A DNA stretch of 47,151 bases from an uncultured Endomicrobiia bacterium (GTDB lineage: Bacteria > Elusimicrobiota > Endomicrobiia > DTEH01), in the NCBI GenBank assembly GCA_937928765.1, contig CALFVX010000016.1, forward strand, positions 1 to 47,151. Reading direction: 5' to 3'. Below are positions 27,601 through 35,036 of this stretch, one piece after another. A program made the translations under genes and the position numbers. The notes below the pieces were generated by a model. The model searched no databases and was not told the DNA's origin. It saw only the letters and a program-made list of their open reading frames with translations. The stretch's first letter is position 1. Each line of letters begins with the position of its first letter.

Positions 27601-30600
27601 AATGGAGTAAAATGAGGTAACAACAATATAGTAGACACACCTGCTGGTTTTAACATTGTTCTGTAAACTTCAAGTAGATCAGTTAACTTTCCTATACCAT
27701 AGTTAATCTTTGAATTCCTTAATGAAAATATAGGCAAACTGCAGGCAATCTGTGTTTTAGTAGCCATCCATAAACCATTTTTTTCATCTTTTTTTATTCT
27801 ATCAATAATTTGAAGTTTTGTCCTATATGCAGGTAACCACATCTCAACTATATATCTTTTAACTGTAGTAGTTATATCTACATTAGGAGTTGTCTGTAAA
27901 GCGTTCCACATTATCTTTGTCCATGAAACATCAAAGTTACCTTTGTTTATTTCAGACAAACTACTTTTATAAACTTCCCAAGCTCTTACTAATACATCAA
28001 TTACTCCTATAGGCAAAGGTCTTCCATTATCATCATAGAATCTTACAAAGAAACCGTTTTCTGAATCCCTTATATGTTCTAAAGGACCACCTGTTTTTGT
28101 AGCAATTGTAGGTATAGCGTTTACAAGTCCTTTCATATAACCTGTAGCTGAAGCTTCTGTTTCAAGTTGGGACAACATACATAAAACATCTGCTCCCTGA
28201 AACACTATTGGCGCTTCTGCTACATTGAAATTTTCAACAAACACAATACTACCTATTAACCTTTCATCTCTTGCAATTTCTCGTTCATTGCCATAATTAT
28301 CTACTTCTATGATTCTACCTTCAGATAATGCTTTCAATTCTCTAACACGTGCTAAACCCCATTTATCTTCTATATGTTGCTTACCTAAAAAAATTTGCAC
28401 CACACCAGTAGATAAAAATTTTTCTCTTAGTTGAGGGTCTCTCATTGCACGAATAAATGTATCCACTGATTTAAAATCTGTTTTTCTTCTAGCTTCAACA
28501 GAAAAAAGTCTTGAAGTATCAAGCTTAATATTTGTTTTAGCATATATCCAATCTGCAAACCTTTGTTTTACTTCTTTATGAAGCTCATACATTTTTTTCA
28601 AATTTTCAGCAGTAGGCTGTTGGCCCACTAAAGGTTGGAATTCTTTAAGTTGCCAATGTGCAAGGTTTATTCCATTGACTATACCCAAAATAAGACCTTT
28701 AAATTCAGGATATAACCTTCTTTGTGTTACTTCAGCGTGTTCTTTTGATACACCATTTACTGTATCACAAAGTGTTAAACATATTTTTGTCAAATCAATT
28801 CTACCTTTACGTATTATACCATATTGCCATAAATAAGGATTAAGACCTATAAATTTTTCAGATTCTATTGGCATAGTTTGTAAACCTGCTTCAACAGGTG
28901 TATGTGTAGTAAACCCATAAATTAAAGAATTTAAAAATTCATCATCTGTAAAACTATCTTTTACAACTTTAGGATGTGCAAAAGCTGTCAACGCTTCGTT
29001 AAGTTGTACTATTACAGGTTCAATTTCGCTAAATGTTAAACCAAGTGATAATATTTTTTGTCTAAATTCAGGCCTTCCTTCATTAATTTCTTTTAATATT
29101 GCTAAAGTGCCTCTACCTAAAAGCAGCATCTGTTTTTCTCTTAAACTATAATCACCAGGATAAATCTCTCTTGTTATCTCAGGATGAGATAAAAACAAAA
29201 CTACTGCTTTTTTGTTCGTCTTTGGCGCATTAAATGCTGCTGCATAAACTTTAACCGCCTCTTCTTTGCCATACATAGGAACTACAACTTTCCCTATATA
29301 AATAAGTCTACCTTTATTTATTGCCTCAGTATAATCTACAGGCCGTAATTCAATACTTCCGTCTTCTTTTTGCCAAGGAGAATATTGATATAACAAACTT
29401 ACACCTATTGCGTTCATACCCATATCTGTAAGTTGAACTAACTCTTCAGTTACTAACGGTTCAAGACCACCTGTTTGATGTCCATTGGCTACACGAATAC
29501 GCATCTCAGGGTCAGAAAACACTCTAAGAAAATCTGGTGATGGTTTAAATCCTGGCGAAACATGAACAAATGTCTTCGCAAATAATTCCGGAGCGTTCTG
29601 TTGGAGCCAACTGTAATTTTTATTATTTATAACCATCTTTCTTGTTATTTTTTCTGCATTGTTCTTAGGATTGATTGTGTGAGAAATGTTTTTAATAATA
29701 CCTTTTAAAGAGTTAACAGTTAATTCCAAATTAGATTCTCCAGATAACACTTCAATATTTTTGTTAATTTCATTTATTAAATCTTCCAATTCTTTCTTTG
29801 TAGAAATTTTTCTTTCTTTTATCAACCTAGCGACAATATCTGATTTTTTTATTTTCTCTTCTTTATCTCCTAAAATTAATTTTGATAGAATTTCTTTATA
29901 ATCTTCATTTTTAATTTCATCCAGCAAAATTTTTATTTTATTTTCTCTTTGAGGCTTGAATGAATATTTCCTTGCTACAAAATAAAGTAATAATCTTATT
30001 TTTTGTAATTCACTAAGTTCATCTAATATTTCTTTAAACTTCCATTCTTCTATTTCAAATAGAACTTCAATAAATTTTGTGGTAAAAATTTCTCCTTTTG
30101 CAAGTTCTGTTAAAATTTCTATCTCAGCAGCAATTCTGTTTAAACTTTTTTCCAAAGCTGGTTCTGAAGACAAATATGCAACACAAAATGGATATATCTT
30201 ATCTACACCTTTTTGATATAGTTGTAAAACTACCTCTTCTAAAAAAGTTCCTGTAACTACTAGATCATCTAAAAATATTACATTTTTAGCATTTATCTCT
30301 CTTTCTACTGTTATACTTTCCTTTGCCCGGTTGATTCTTTCTTCCTCTGAAAGGTCTTGATAAGTAACAGTTATTTCTTTGGGTTTCCTTTTTATAGGTA
30401 TAAACTCTATATCTAGATCTTCTGCAATTTTCTTAGCAGCTAACATTATGGATCTATCTACCTCTCGGGATTCATATGCAAGGATAACCCAATTTTTAGG
30501 TTGATTTTTCACTTCGGGTAAAGTATTAAGAATTTTATTTTTAAGTAAATCAGTAATTTTTTCTACAGTTTTTTTGTGGCCAATCTTAAATCTTGAATAT

Positions 30601-33600
30601 AAAATTGCTAAATCTTTATCTTTATCTAAATTCTCAATTTTGTAAATGTATTTTATAGAATTCAACACTGCTATTTTTTTTAATATTTTCCAAATATCTT
30701 GCTGGTTAGAACCTACATCTATACATCTTATACCAGAAATTGGTATTTCACTATCAGCTTGTCCTTCTTTAAAACTGTTACCAATATATATAACTTCATC
30801 TGGTGATATACCTTTACTAAGTATATTTTTTACTGCATCAAGTTTTGATTTTTTAGCAACTGTAACCTTACCTTCACTCCACCACACCGTGAACTTAAGG
30901 TTATTTTTATTCAATTCTTCTCTTACTTTTTCAAATACATCTCTGGCAACACTTTCTTCTTGCGAAGAAAGTTCTAAAACAATTTTCCCACTATCCTCTT
31001 TAACTTCTCTTATATTGCTAATATTCTCTATACCTATATTATATCTAAGATAATTTAAAATTCTTATTATCTCTTTAATCTCTTCTTTTGAAAAAACTTC
31101 TTTTTCTAAAAGTTCATCTCCACGATAAACATAAGCACCATTTTCAGCATATACTATTACATTTTTATACAAATCCTGTGAAATATGATTTAATACATCT
31201 CTATATGTCCTTTCTATTGAACCAGTAGTTAACAAAACCAACGGAATTCCTAACTTAAGCAAAGCCTCTAACGACCTTAACACATTAGAATGAGAATCCT
31301 TAATTGTAGTATGAGTATCTGGAGTTAATGCCCCACCTATATCACAAATCACCATCTTTGGTGGATTTTCTTCTATAGTTTTTAATCCTTCTGGTATAGA
31401 ATATATTTTTTTATTACTTTCTTCTATAATACTTTCTGCGAATCTAGACAATTCAATTAGTGGTGAGTTATCTTGTTGAAGTTTTTTATGGAAATCTTCG
31501 GAAGTTTTAGTAGGATTATTTTTAAGGTAGGTATATTCTTCAATCTCATGTAATAAAAGCAATCTTAATAAATTCTGTTGCTGAGGTGGAGATTTGTTTT
31601 TTAAACTTTCAAGAAATACCTCATGAATGTATAAAGTCACTTCAGAGGTGCGTCTGTTAACTTTCAGTGTTGCTAGCGCCAATGCTTCTTTCTGAATTAA
31701 CATAGGATTTTTACTAACCTTAATGTTAAACTTTACTTCACCATCAACTAACGAAATTAACTCTGAATTAAATTTCGCCTCTTTAAACAAAATATCTAAA
31801 AACTTACCATATCTATTTTTTGATTCTTCATCTGAAAGAACCATCTTACCATCTTCACCTTCAAACAATACTACAATCTTATCAGACAAACTTATTGCAG
31901 AATCTAAAAGAAAATTCGCTAACAAAGGATTTCTATATTTGATTTGATTAGCAACGATATTTATAAATTTTTTTATATCTACTCCTAACGCCTGCAGCCT
32001 TTCAGTTTCCTTCTTTTTTTCAAATATTTTTGAAGTTTTTTCTTTTCTAAATGTAATAAACCATTCGCTTAATGAAACAAAAATTTCTTCTATTAATGGT
32101 GATATTTTTTTAGTAAGATTTAAATGTCTTAATTCATGATTATAAATTATTCTTTGTAACCAGTATGGCAGGCGAGCCATCAAAGAAGTGTTTATATAAA
32201 TTTTCCCATCAACAATTTTTGCAGGTGTGAATCTATCTGTAAGTATTTTCTGTTCTGAAGATAGATCAGCGAATTCATCAATTAGTCCTACTGGCGGTGC
32301 TTTTTCTAATCCTGCACGAATTATATAATAAGAATGAACAAAAAAATAAGATGAGAGTATACCTCCAACAATCCAGCCAAATGGTGTTGAAAATAAAAAT
32401 GAACCAATAACACCAGAAATTGTAGCCGTTAAACCGCCTATTATTATACGGTTTAATAAAGAAAATTTCTTCTCACTTTTAGGTTCATCAAGCACTTTTA
32501 TTTCTTTTATTTTCTTACCTTTTATTACAAACTCATATGTTTTATTATCAACTTTTACTATGTATCTTCCTTCATCGGTTAAATTCAGTGAAACCTCTGT
32601 TTTAATATTATTATCTTTTATCCATTTGTTTACAACTTCCAGAATCTCATTCTGAGGTTTTCCTTGTAATATTCCGCTTGCAAACATTGTTAAAATTATC
32701 CATTCTTTAGTTTCAGGAACTACACCTAGGCTTAACAACATCGGTGCAAAAGAAGAAATAACAAAATCTTTTATATCTATCTTTCCGATTAAAATTCTTT
32801 CATATATTGTGTCATCAAATTCCCTTGTAACATTTGGGACTATTGTAATATATGAGATACCATTTTTATTTAACATTTCTGTAAGGTTAAAATGAAATCC
32901 ACCTGTGACTATTATATTTATCTCTTTGAAATCTTTGAGTTTAGTTAATACATCTATATAATTTTTTTCGCTGTTATTTACTTGTTTTTCTCTATTGGCA
33001 AAATTTATATTATTTTTTACTATTTCATAAAATATTCTATCTCTATCTATATTTGTTTCATAAAATTTATATATTTCTTCATCATTTACAAAGTTTATTA
33101 CATCTTGTATCTCATAATCTTCAAAATACTTCTTCAACAATATTTTAAACTTGTCAACATTTTTACTAAAATATTTAAACTCTTCATATGTAATCTTTAA
33201 ATCTAAAAAATTTTTCAAATGTTGAGCCATATCTGACAAAAATAAAATTTCTTTATCTAACTGTTTGGTTGAAAATAGATTTAGAATGTTCCTTATTAAT
33301 ATCCTCTCTTCTATGGTTAAATATATTGGATTTATACTATAGTTAAGTTGTATATACTCGAAAAATTTATCTAAATTTGGGTATTTATATTTTATGTCTG
33401 GCGTATACTCTTTTGCTACTGTTAACAATGATAAATAATATTCTTCAAGTTTATTTGAATCTTTCATTTTTTCTGTAAGAGCGCTATAGATACCGTAAGG
33501 GATTATGTTTTGCAATTCTTTAAAATAATATCTTAGTTCTTTTGCAAGATGTCTGAAATTAAGTTCTTTATTTAACTTTACCATCCTTATATACTTTTTC

Positions 33601-34340
33601 AAATTAGGATAGAAATTTATTCCTATATCTAGTTTTTTACACAAGTTTTCTATTACAAGATAATATTCTGCTGGGTTGTGTTTTTTTTCTTGAGACAATA
33701 ATTTTTCCATCTTTTTTATTTTCTTTGAAAGATATTTTCTTTTAAGCAAATCAATTTTATAATTTAGTACATTTGAGATTTTTATATACTTATCTTTATT
33801 CAAAATTATATTTTTTATTCTGTTATAGTTTGACAAGTATGTGTCCCATTTTTCTACTCCGTAGAGTTTATCTTTATTATTTACAATAGAATAATATTCT
33901 GCTGCGCTGATTAGACCTTTATTTAGCAGACTATCTAATGTCATATTTTTTATTTCTCTATCAGGAATTGAAGAAAGAATTTTAATATCAATTTTTCCTT
34001 CAGGAGCGCCTTCAACAAATATTTTTGATATGTTATATTTATTATCAAAAAGTTTTATTATTTCATAAATATTTTTCTGAACTTCAGGATGGCAGTGTAA
34101 GTCTTGGATATATATAATCAAACAATCACTGCTTGTATAATTACCCTCTACAATACGGCCAAACTTATAAGGTAGAACAAACTTATCAATTTTTTTTATT
34201 ATTTGCTGAATTTGTTTGGTTTCATCTATAAGTTTCGTTATACCTATAAGAGGTTCATATAAAATAAAAGTGTATACAAAAAATGATAAAACTATTACTG
34301 TTATAGTTTTTATCATTCGTGTGTATATAAACATTTTCAT
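24633..34340 (-). CDS. giant multidomain membrane-anchored glycogen-degrading protein
   Basis: 3235 residues in one uninterrupted frame; the ATG at 34340 follows an AGGAAGA ribosome-binding site. Order of parts: basic N-terminus and hydrophobic anchor (about 12-30); ChaN/Tiki-like domain (about 55-500; DLHCH with H82, GGFHF with H483); two hydrophobic segments (about 632-675); a region with HExxH (HELRH, 735-739) and a second His/Glu cluster (LLHEIEEY, H931); HAD-like domain (about 995-1222); phosphoribosyltransferase-like domain (DD at 1358-1359 in FLDDLVVTGT); GT35 phosphorylase-like domain (about 1570-2190); GH13-like domain (about 2197-2690); GH133 amylo-1,6-glucosidase domain (about 2720-3215). 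The last three are the activities needed to take branched glycogen to glucose-1-phosphate and glucose. Why they are joined to an anchor and the upstream domains is unknown. Families are firm for the C-terminal half, looser for the N-terminal half. Confidence 0.9.
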   Translation of the reverse strand: MKMFIYTRMIKTITVIVLSFFVYTFILYEPLIGITKLIDETKQIQQIIKKIDKFVLPYKFGRIVEGNYTSSDCLIIYIQDLHCHPEVQKNIYEIIKLFDNKYNISKIFVEGAPEGKIDIKILSSIPDREIKNMTLDSLLNKGLISAAEYYSIVNNKDKLYGVEKWDTYLSNYNRIKNIILNKDKYIKISNVLNYKIDLLKRKYLSKKIKKMEKLLSQEKKHNPAEYYLVIENLCKKLDIGINFYPNLKKYIRMVKLNKELNFRHLAKELRYYFKELQNIIPYGIYSALTEKMKDSNKLEEYYLSLLTVAKEYTPDIKYKYPNLDKFFEYIQLNYSINPIYLTIEERILIRNILNLFSTKQLDKEILFLSDMAQHLKNFLDLKITYEEFKYFSKNVDKFKILLKKYFEDYEIQDVINFVNDEEIYKFYETNIDRDRIFYEIVKNNINFANREKQVNNSEKNYIDVLTKLKDFKEINIIVTGGFHFNLTEMLNKNGISYITIVPNVTREFDDTIYERILIGKIDIKDFVISSFAPMLLSLGVVPETKEWIILTMFASGILQGKPQNEILEVVNKWIKDNNIKTEVSLNLTDEGRYIVKVDNKTYEFVIKGKKIKEIKVLDEPKSEKKFSLLNRIIIGGLTATISGVIGSFLFSTPFGWIVGGILSSYFFVHSYYIIRAGLEKAPPVGLIDEFADLSSEQKILTDRFTPAKIVDGKIYINTSLMARLPYWLQRIIYNHELRHLNLTKKISPLIEEIFVSLSEWFITFRKEKTSKIFEKKKETERLQALGVDIKKFINIVANQIKYRNPLLANFLLDSAISLSDKIVVLFEGEDGKMVLSDEESKNRYGKFLDILFKEAKFNSELISLVDGEVKFNIKVSKNPMLIQKEALALATLKVNRRTSEVTLYIHEVFLESLKNKSPPQQQNLLRLLLLHEIEEYTYLKNNPTKTSEDFHKKLQQDNSPLIELSRFAESIIEESNKKIYSIPEGLKTIEENPPKMVICDIGGALTPDTHTTIKDSHSNVLRSLEALLKLGIPLVLLTTGSIERTYRDVLNHISQDLYKNVIVYAENGAYVYRGDELLEKEVFSKEEIKEIIRILNYLRYNIGIENISNIREVKEDSGKIVLELSSQEESVARDVFEKVREELNKNNLKFTVWWSEGKVTVAKKSKLDAVKNILSKGISPDEVIYIGNSFKEGQADSEIPISGIRCIDVGSNQQDIWKILKKIAVLNSIKYIYKIENLDKDKDLAILYSRFKIGHKKTVEKITDLLKNKILNTLPEVKNQPKNWVILAYESREVDRSIMLAAKKIAEDLDIEFIPIKRKPKEITVTYQDLSEEERINRAKESITVEREINAKNVIFLDDLVVTGTFLEEVVLQLYQKGVDKIYPFCVAYLSSEPALEKSLNRIAAEIEILTELAKGEIFTTKFIEVLFEIEEWKFKEILDELSELQKIRLLLYFVARKYSFKPQRENKIKILLDEIKNEDYKEILSKLILGDKEEKIKKSDIVARLIKERKISTKKELEDLINEINKNIEVLSGESNLELTVNSLKGIIKNISHTINPKNNAEKITRKMVINNKNYSWLQQNAPELFAKTFVHVSPGFKPSPDFLRVFSDPEMRIRVANGHQTGGLEPLVTEELVQLTDMGMNAIGVSLLYQYSPWQKEDGSIELRPVDYTEAINKGRLIYIGKVVVPMYGKEEAVKVYAAAFNAPKTNKKAVVLFLSHPEITREIYPGDYSLREKQMLLLGRGTLAILKEINEGRPEFRQKILSLGLTFSEIEPVIVQLNEALTAFAHPKVVKDSFTDDEFLNSLIYGFTTHTPVEAGLQTMPIESEKFIGLNPYLWQYGIIRKGRIDLTKICLTLCDTVNGVSKEHAEVTQRRLYPEFKGLILGIVNGINLAHWQLKEFQPLVGQQPTAENLKKMYELHKEVKQRFADWIYAKTNIKLDTSRLFSVEARRKTDFKSVDTFIRAMRDPQLREKFLSTGVVQIFLGKQHIEDKWGLARVRELKALSEGRIIEVDNYGNEREIARDERLIGSIVFVENFNVAEAPIVFQGADVLCMLSQLETEASATGYMKGLVNAIPTIATKTGGPLEHIRDSENGFFVRFYDDNGRPLPIGVIDVLVRAWEVYKSSLSEINKGNFDVSWTKIMWNALQTTPNVDITTTVKRYIVEMWLPAYRTKLQIIDRIKKDEKNGLWMATKTQIACSLPIFSLRNSKINYGIGKLTDLLEVYRTMLKPAGVSTILLLPHFTPLGESPYSSVSPYAINELFIDWIKESEELKLPKTVIEQLKEKLSLAEQEFIDYQLVRQIEFESAKVVYTHFLSRKKSAEFKKFISENYFWLKNYSSFMAATKILGRTPQSVQEIESVKNLNPGVFETYQGLYEYMQYVAYKQLKKVIKELHKEGAKIMFDIPFFRGKSSVDVLYHSQYFDVNKRSPYIWGQRWNDLILYNWDELAKDGYSLFINPILHWMRFGFDGLRLDALHFAYPLTHLGNNIEQSGNEKGDDFVSTLITQIRAINSQAIILAESFEGIDRHIRDKYDIYTVMNVDWFDTESLKKETKNNKKGWFQISSHDSPRPHNNHQLVKKYNINHTEESFKEFFRQVLTSGAEFVSFVIGDQFGEEKPVKEEIQAEDGTMRSLWRYRIPLASKRNFDITEFIKILIDITEKRTDEGYFMQGFLVGKNLNLPQGKSLEVLSRLRQVGIQNFKLLYDDGKKELPFGNINAPHLHCLLVAYQWIKFMGEKGKWALWHHSYHTDFFTKFFSILNDAGITRDNLPEVYSYVEHLQRMASATTDVDQKAKLTIQLFGFIQGLLEDILRQEYLYSIGRSDMQHINQEYHDVFSKLLVSADSFILRDKDGSVKILAGYPWFDQSWGRDSFISLAGLLIVTRRFEEAKQLFRFYAKYQSNDGIIPNRIWPDGKAEYNTADGSLWFVEALYRYYEVTEDIEFVKEMLPTITKIIQRYTAESGTIYMDRDYLVVVPAQYTWMDTKYTPRNGKPVEIQALLYNALKIVAEFYRIVGDKKKSNEYIELSNKVRTSILERFFEKRDYPYDVLDGDEHKDAIRPNALILLSLTHTEDLLPKELKEKIIEVVERDLLTPYGLRTLSPKDTKYRGYYDTLSDIETKDPAYHQGTVWPWLIKEYVRAKISVLKDRPYKEVIEQLKLKINNFLYFVRSNTTLPEVFSGNAPYSQGGCVSQAWSVAAMLEILDLLTKEYAKPLLDTQGFESISVERIKRLLSAG
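24690..26183 (-). other. amylo-alpha-1,6-glucosidase (GH133) domain
   Basis: Residues about 2720-3215. It has the (alpha/alpha)6-barrel signatures of the debranching-enzyme C-terminus: GYPWFDQSWGRDSFIS (D2871), DGIIPNRIWPDGKAEYN, TADGSLWFVEALYRYY, PAYHQGTVWPWLI (H3125) and GGCVSQAWSVAAMLEIL. Expected to release glucose from alpha-1,6 branch stubs left by the transferase. The chain ends about 20 residues after the domain. Confidence 0.88.
26271..27752 (-). other. GH13-like glucanotransferase/alpha-amylase domain
   Basis: Residues about 2197-2690. SPYSSVSPYAINELFIDW near the start is typical of 4-alpha-glucanotransferases and of the transferase half of glycogen debranching enzyme. The catalytic set is complete: nucleophile D2475 in FDGLRLDALH, acid/base E2521 in ILAESFEG and the transition-state Asp D2568 in SSHDSPR. 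With a GH133 domain right behind it, a debranching-enzyme transferase role is the best reading. Confidence 0.8.
27770..29633 (-). other. alpha-glucan phosphorylase-like (GT35) domain
   Basis: Residues about 1570-2190. Signatures are GHQTGGLEPL (H1621), HTPVEAG, VNGVSKEHAEVTQRR (N1862) and the pyridoxal-phosphate lysine region ETEASATGYMKGLVNA (K2070), followed by a TGGPLEH segment. The layout matches the short, Thermotoga-type phosphorylases rather than the muscle/GlgP type. Expected reaction: phosphorolysis of alpha-1,4-glucan to glucose-1-phosphate. Confidence 0.8.
30675..31358 (-). other. degenerate HAD-like domain of the first giant protein
   Basis: Residues about 995-1222 follow the Cof/sucrose-phosphatase type of HAD fold: motif I is VICDIGGALT (nucleophile D1000), motif II LLTTGS, a Lys-containing SKLDAVKNIL, and motif IV IGNSFKEGQAD (G1187). 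The canonical DxDGT is changed: the second Asp (general acid/base) is Gly1002 and Thr is Ala. Motif IV lacks the GDGxND form. Catalysis is therefore doubtful; a binding or structural role is more likely. Confidence 0.7.
32841..34178 (-). other. ChaN/Tiki-like domain of the first giant protein
   Basis: Residues about 55-500. It begins with a strand and His pair (IIYIQDLHCH), continues with a helix reading VQKNIYEII, then KIFVEGAPEG, and closes with ITVILV-like strand INIIVTGGFHFNLTEML. This first-strand His and late GGFH pattern recalls ChaN/TraB/Tiki-type proteins. The long middle (about 130-430) is all helical. Heme binding or peptidase activity cannot be claimed from sequence alone. Confidence 0.45.
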
Positions 34341-34378
34341 TTTTTATCTTCCTCTTTTTTTTATATATTAAAGTTTAA

Positions 34379-34693
34379 TTAAAAATAAAAAAACCCTAAT
34401 TGGATTTTTGGGATTTCTCCCAAATTCCAATTAGGGTTAGGATTTTTTATGTTTAACCCGTAATGATATAATAAAATATCGTCAATAATACACCTTGGTT
34501 TTAAAAAATAAAATTTTAGTAAGTATAAAAACAAAAATATTGCTAATAACCAATAATCAAACGGAACACATTTTTTATATAACAAAAATTGTTCAAAAAT
34601 TAAACTAAACCAATCTCTGATACTTACTAAATTATTCACTAATCGTTTAACATTTTCATTAAAATTAACAAACTGGTGATAAAAATATATCAC
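34379..34693 (-). pseudogene. membrane-protein remnant running into a terminator
   Basis: A GTG-started frame of 104 codons with one clear membrane helix (YWLLAIFLFLYLLKFYF) and a plausible amphipathic helix before it (NENVKRLVNNLVSIRDW). The same frame is open without a start codon a further 48 codons upstream (ending in ...LPNEDKKNEERESG), so the coding region was once longer. The last 25 codons are the complement of the hairpin at 34392-34438, so the C-terminus is not original, or the gene was truncated there. I read it as a decayed or truncated gene; a genuine small protein is possible. Confidence 0.4.
34392..34438 (-). terminator. long hairpin terminator upstream of the first giant gene
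   Basis: A perfect 13-pair outer stem (AACCCTAATTGGA with TCCAATTAGGGTT) encloses an inner stem (TTGGGA/TCCCAA). On the minus strand it is followed by a T run (GTTTTTTTATTTTT), and on the plus strand by GATTTTTTA, so it could work in both directions. It separates the transcription of the second giant gene and the small remnant from the first giant gene, whose ATG is only about 50 nt beyond; that gene's promoter must lie in the 51-nt AT-rich gap. Confidence 0.88.
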
Positions 34694-34860
34694 AGCATTA
34701 TTTGAGCCACTTTCTCTTTCTTCATTCTTTTTATCCTCATTTGGTAAACTCGGAAGTAAACAAGATAACTCAATAATTCTTTTTAAACTTACAAAAAAAT
34801 TATTATAGACAATATTAATAAGTTGTTAACATTTGCGAATTTCTAACACAGAAATTGTAG

Positions 34861-34959
34861 CTAAATTCTCTTTTTTTCAGTAAAGAAGCTGCTAAAGTTA
34901 ACAAATACCCATAGCACCTGTCCTACAAGTAATAAGAATATAACACATTTTTTCATCAT
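34861..34959 (-). other. 32-codon signal-peptide-like mini-ORF
   Basis: ATG-ATG followed by Lys-Lys and a hydrophobic run (CVIFLLLVGQVLWVFVNF), then a stop at 34861. It looks like a secretion signal without a mature protein. It follows a T-run/CACA element as the other secreted genes do. The coding-like frame 110 nt further on (see 34379-34693) is a possible continuation in another frame, which would make this the 5' end of one broken gene. The interval 34694-34860 otherwise shows no gene or structure I can support. Confidence 0.35.
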
Positions 34960-34978
34960 TAATTTTTTTACTCTAAAC

Positions 34979-35020
34979 TTGTGAAAAAATTGTGAAAAAA
35001 TTTATAAAAAAAATGTAATT
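34979..35020 (-). promoter_or_regulatory. T-run/CACA element after the second giant gene
   Basis: On the minus strand, starting about 17 nt after the giant gene's stop: TTACATTTTTTTTATAAA, then TTTTTTCACAATTTTTTCACAAG. The TTTTTTCACA unit occurs twice within 20 nt. Same vocabulary as the elements at 20817 and 23049, and again followed by a signal-peptide start (34959). Confidence 0.35.
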
Positions 35021-35036
35021 TTTAAACTTATATTTT

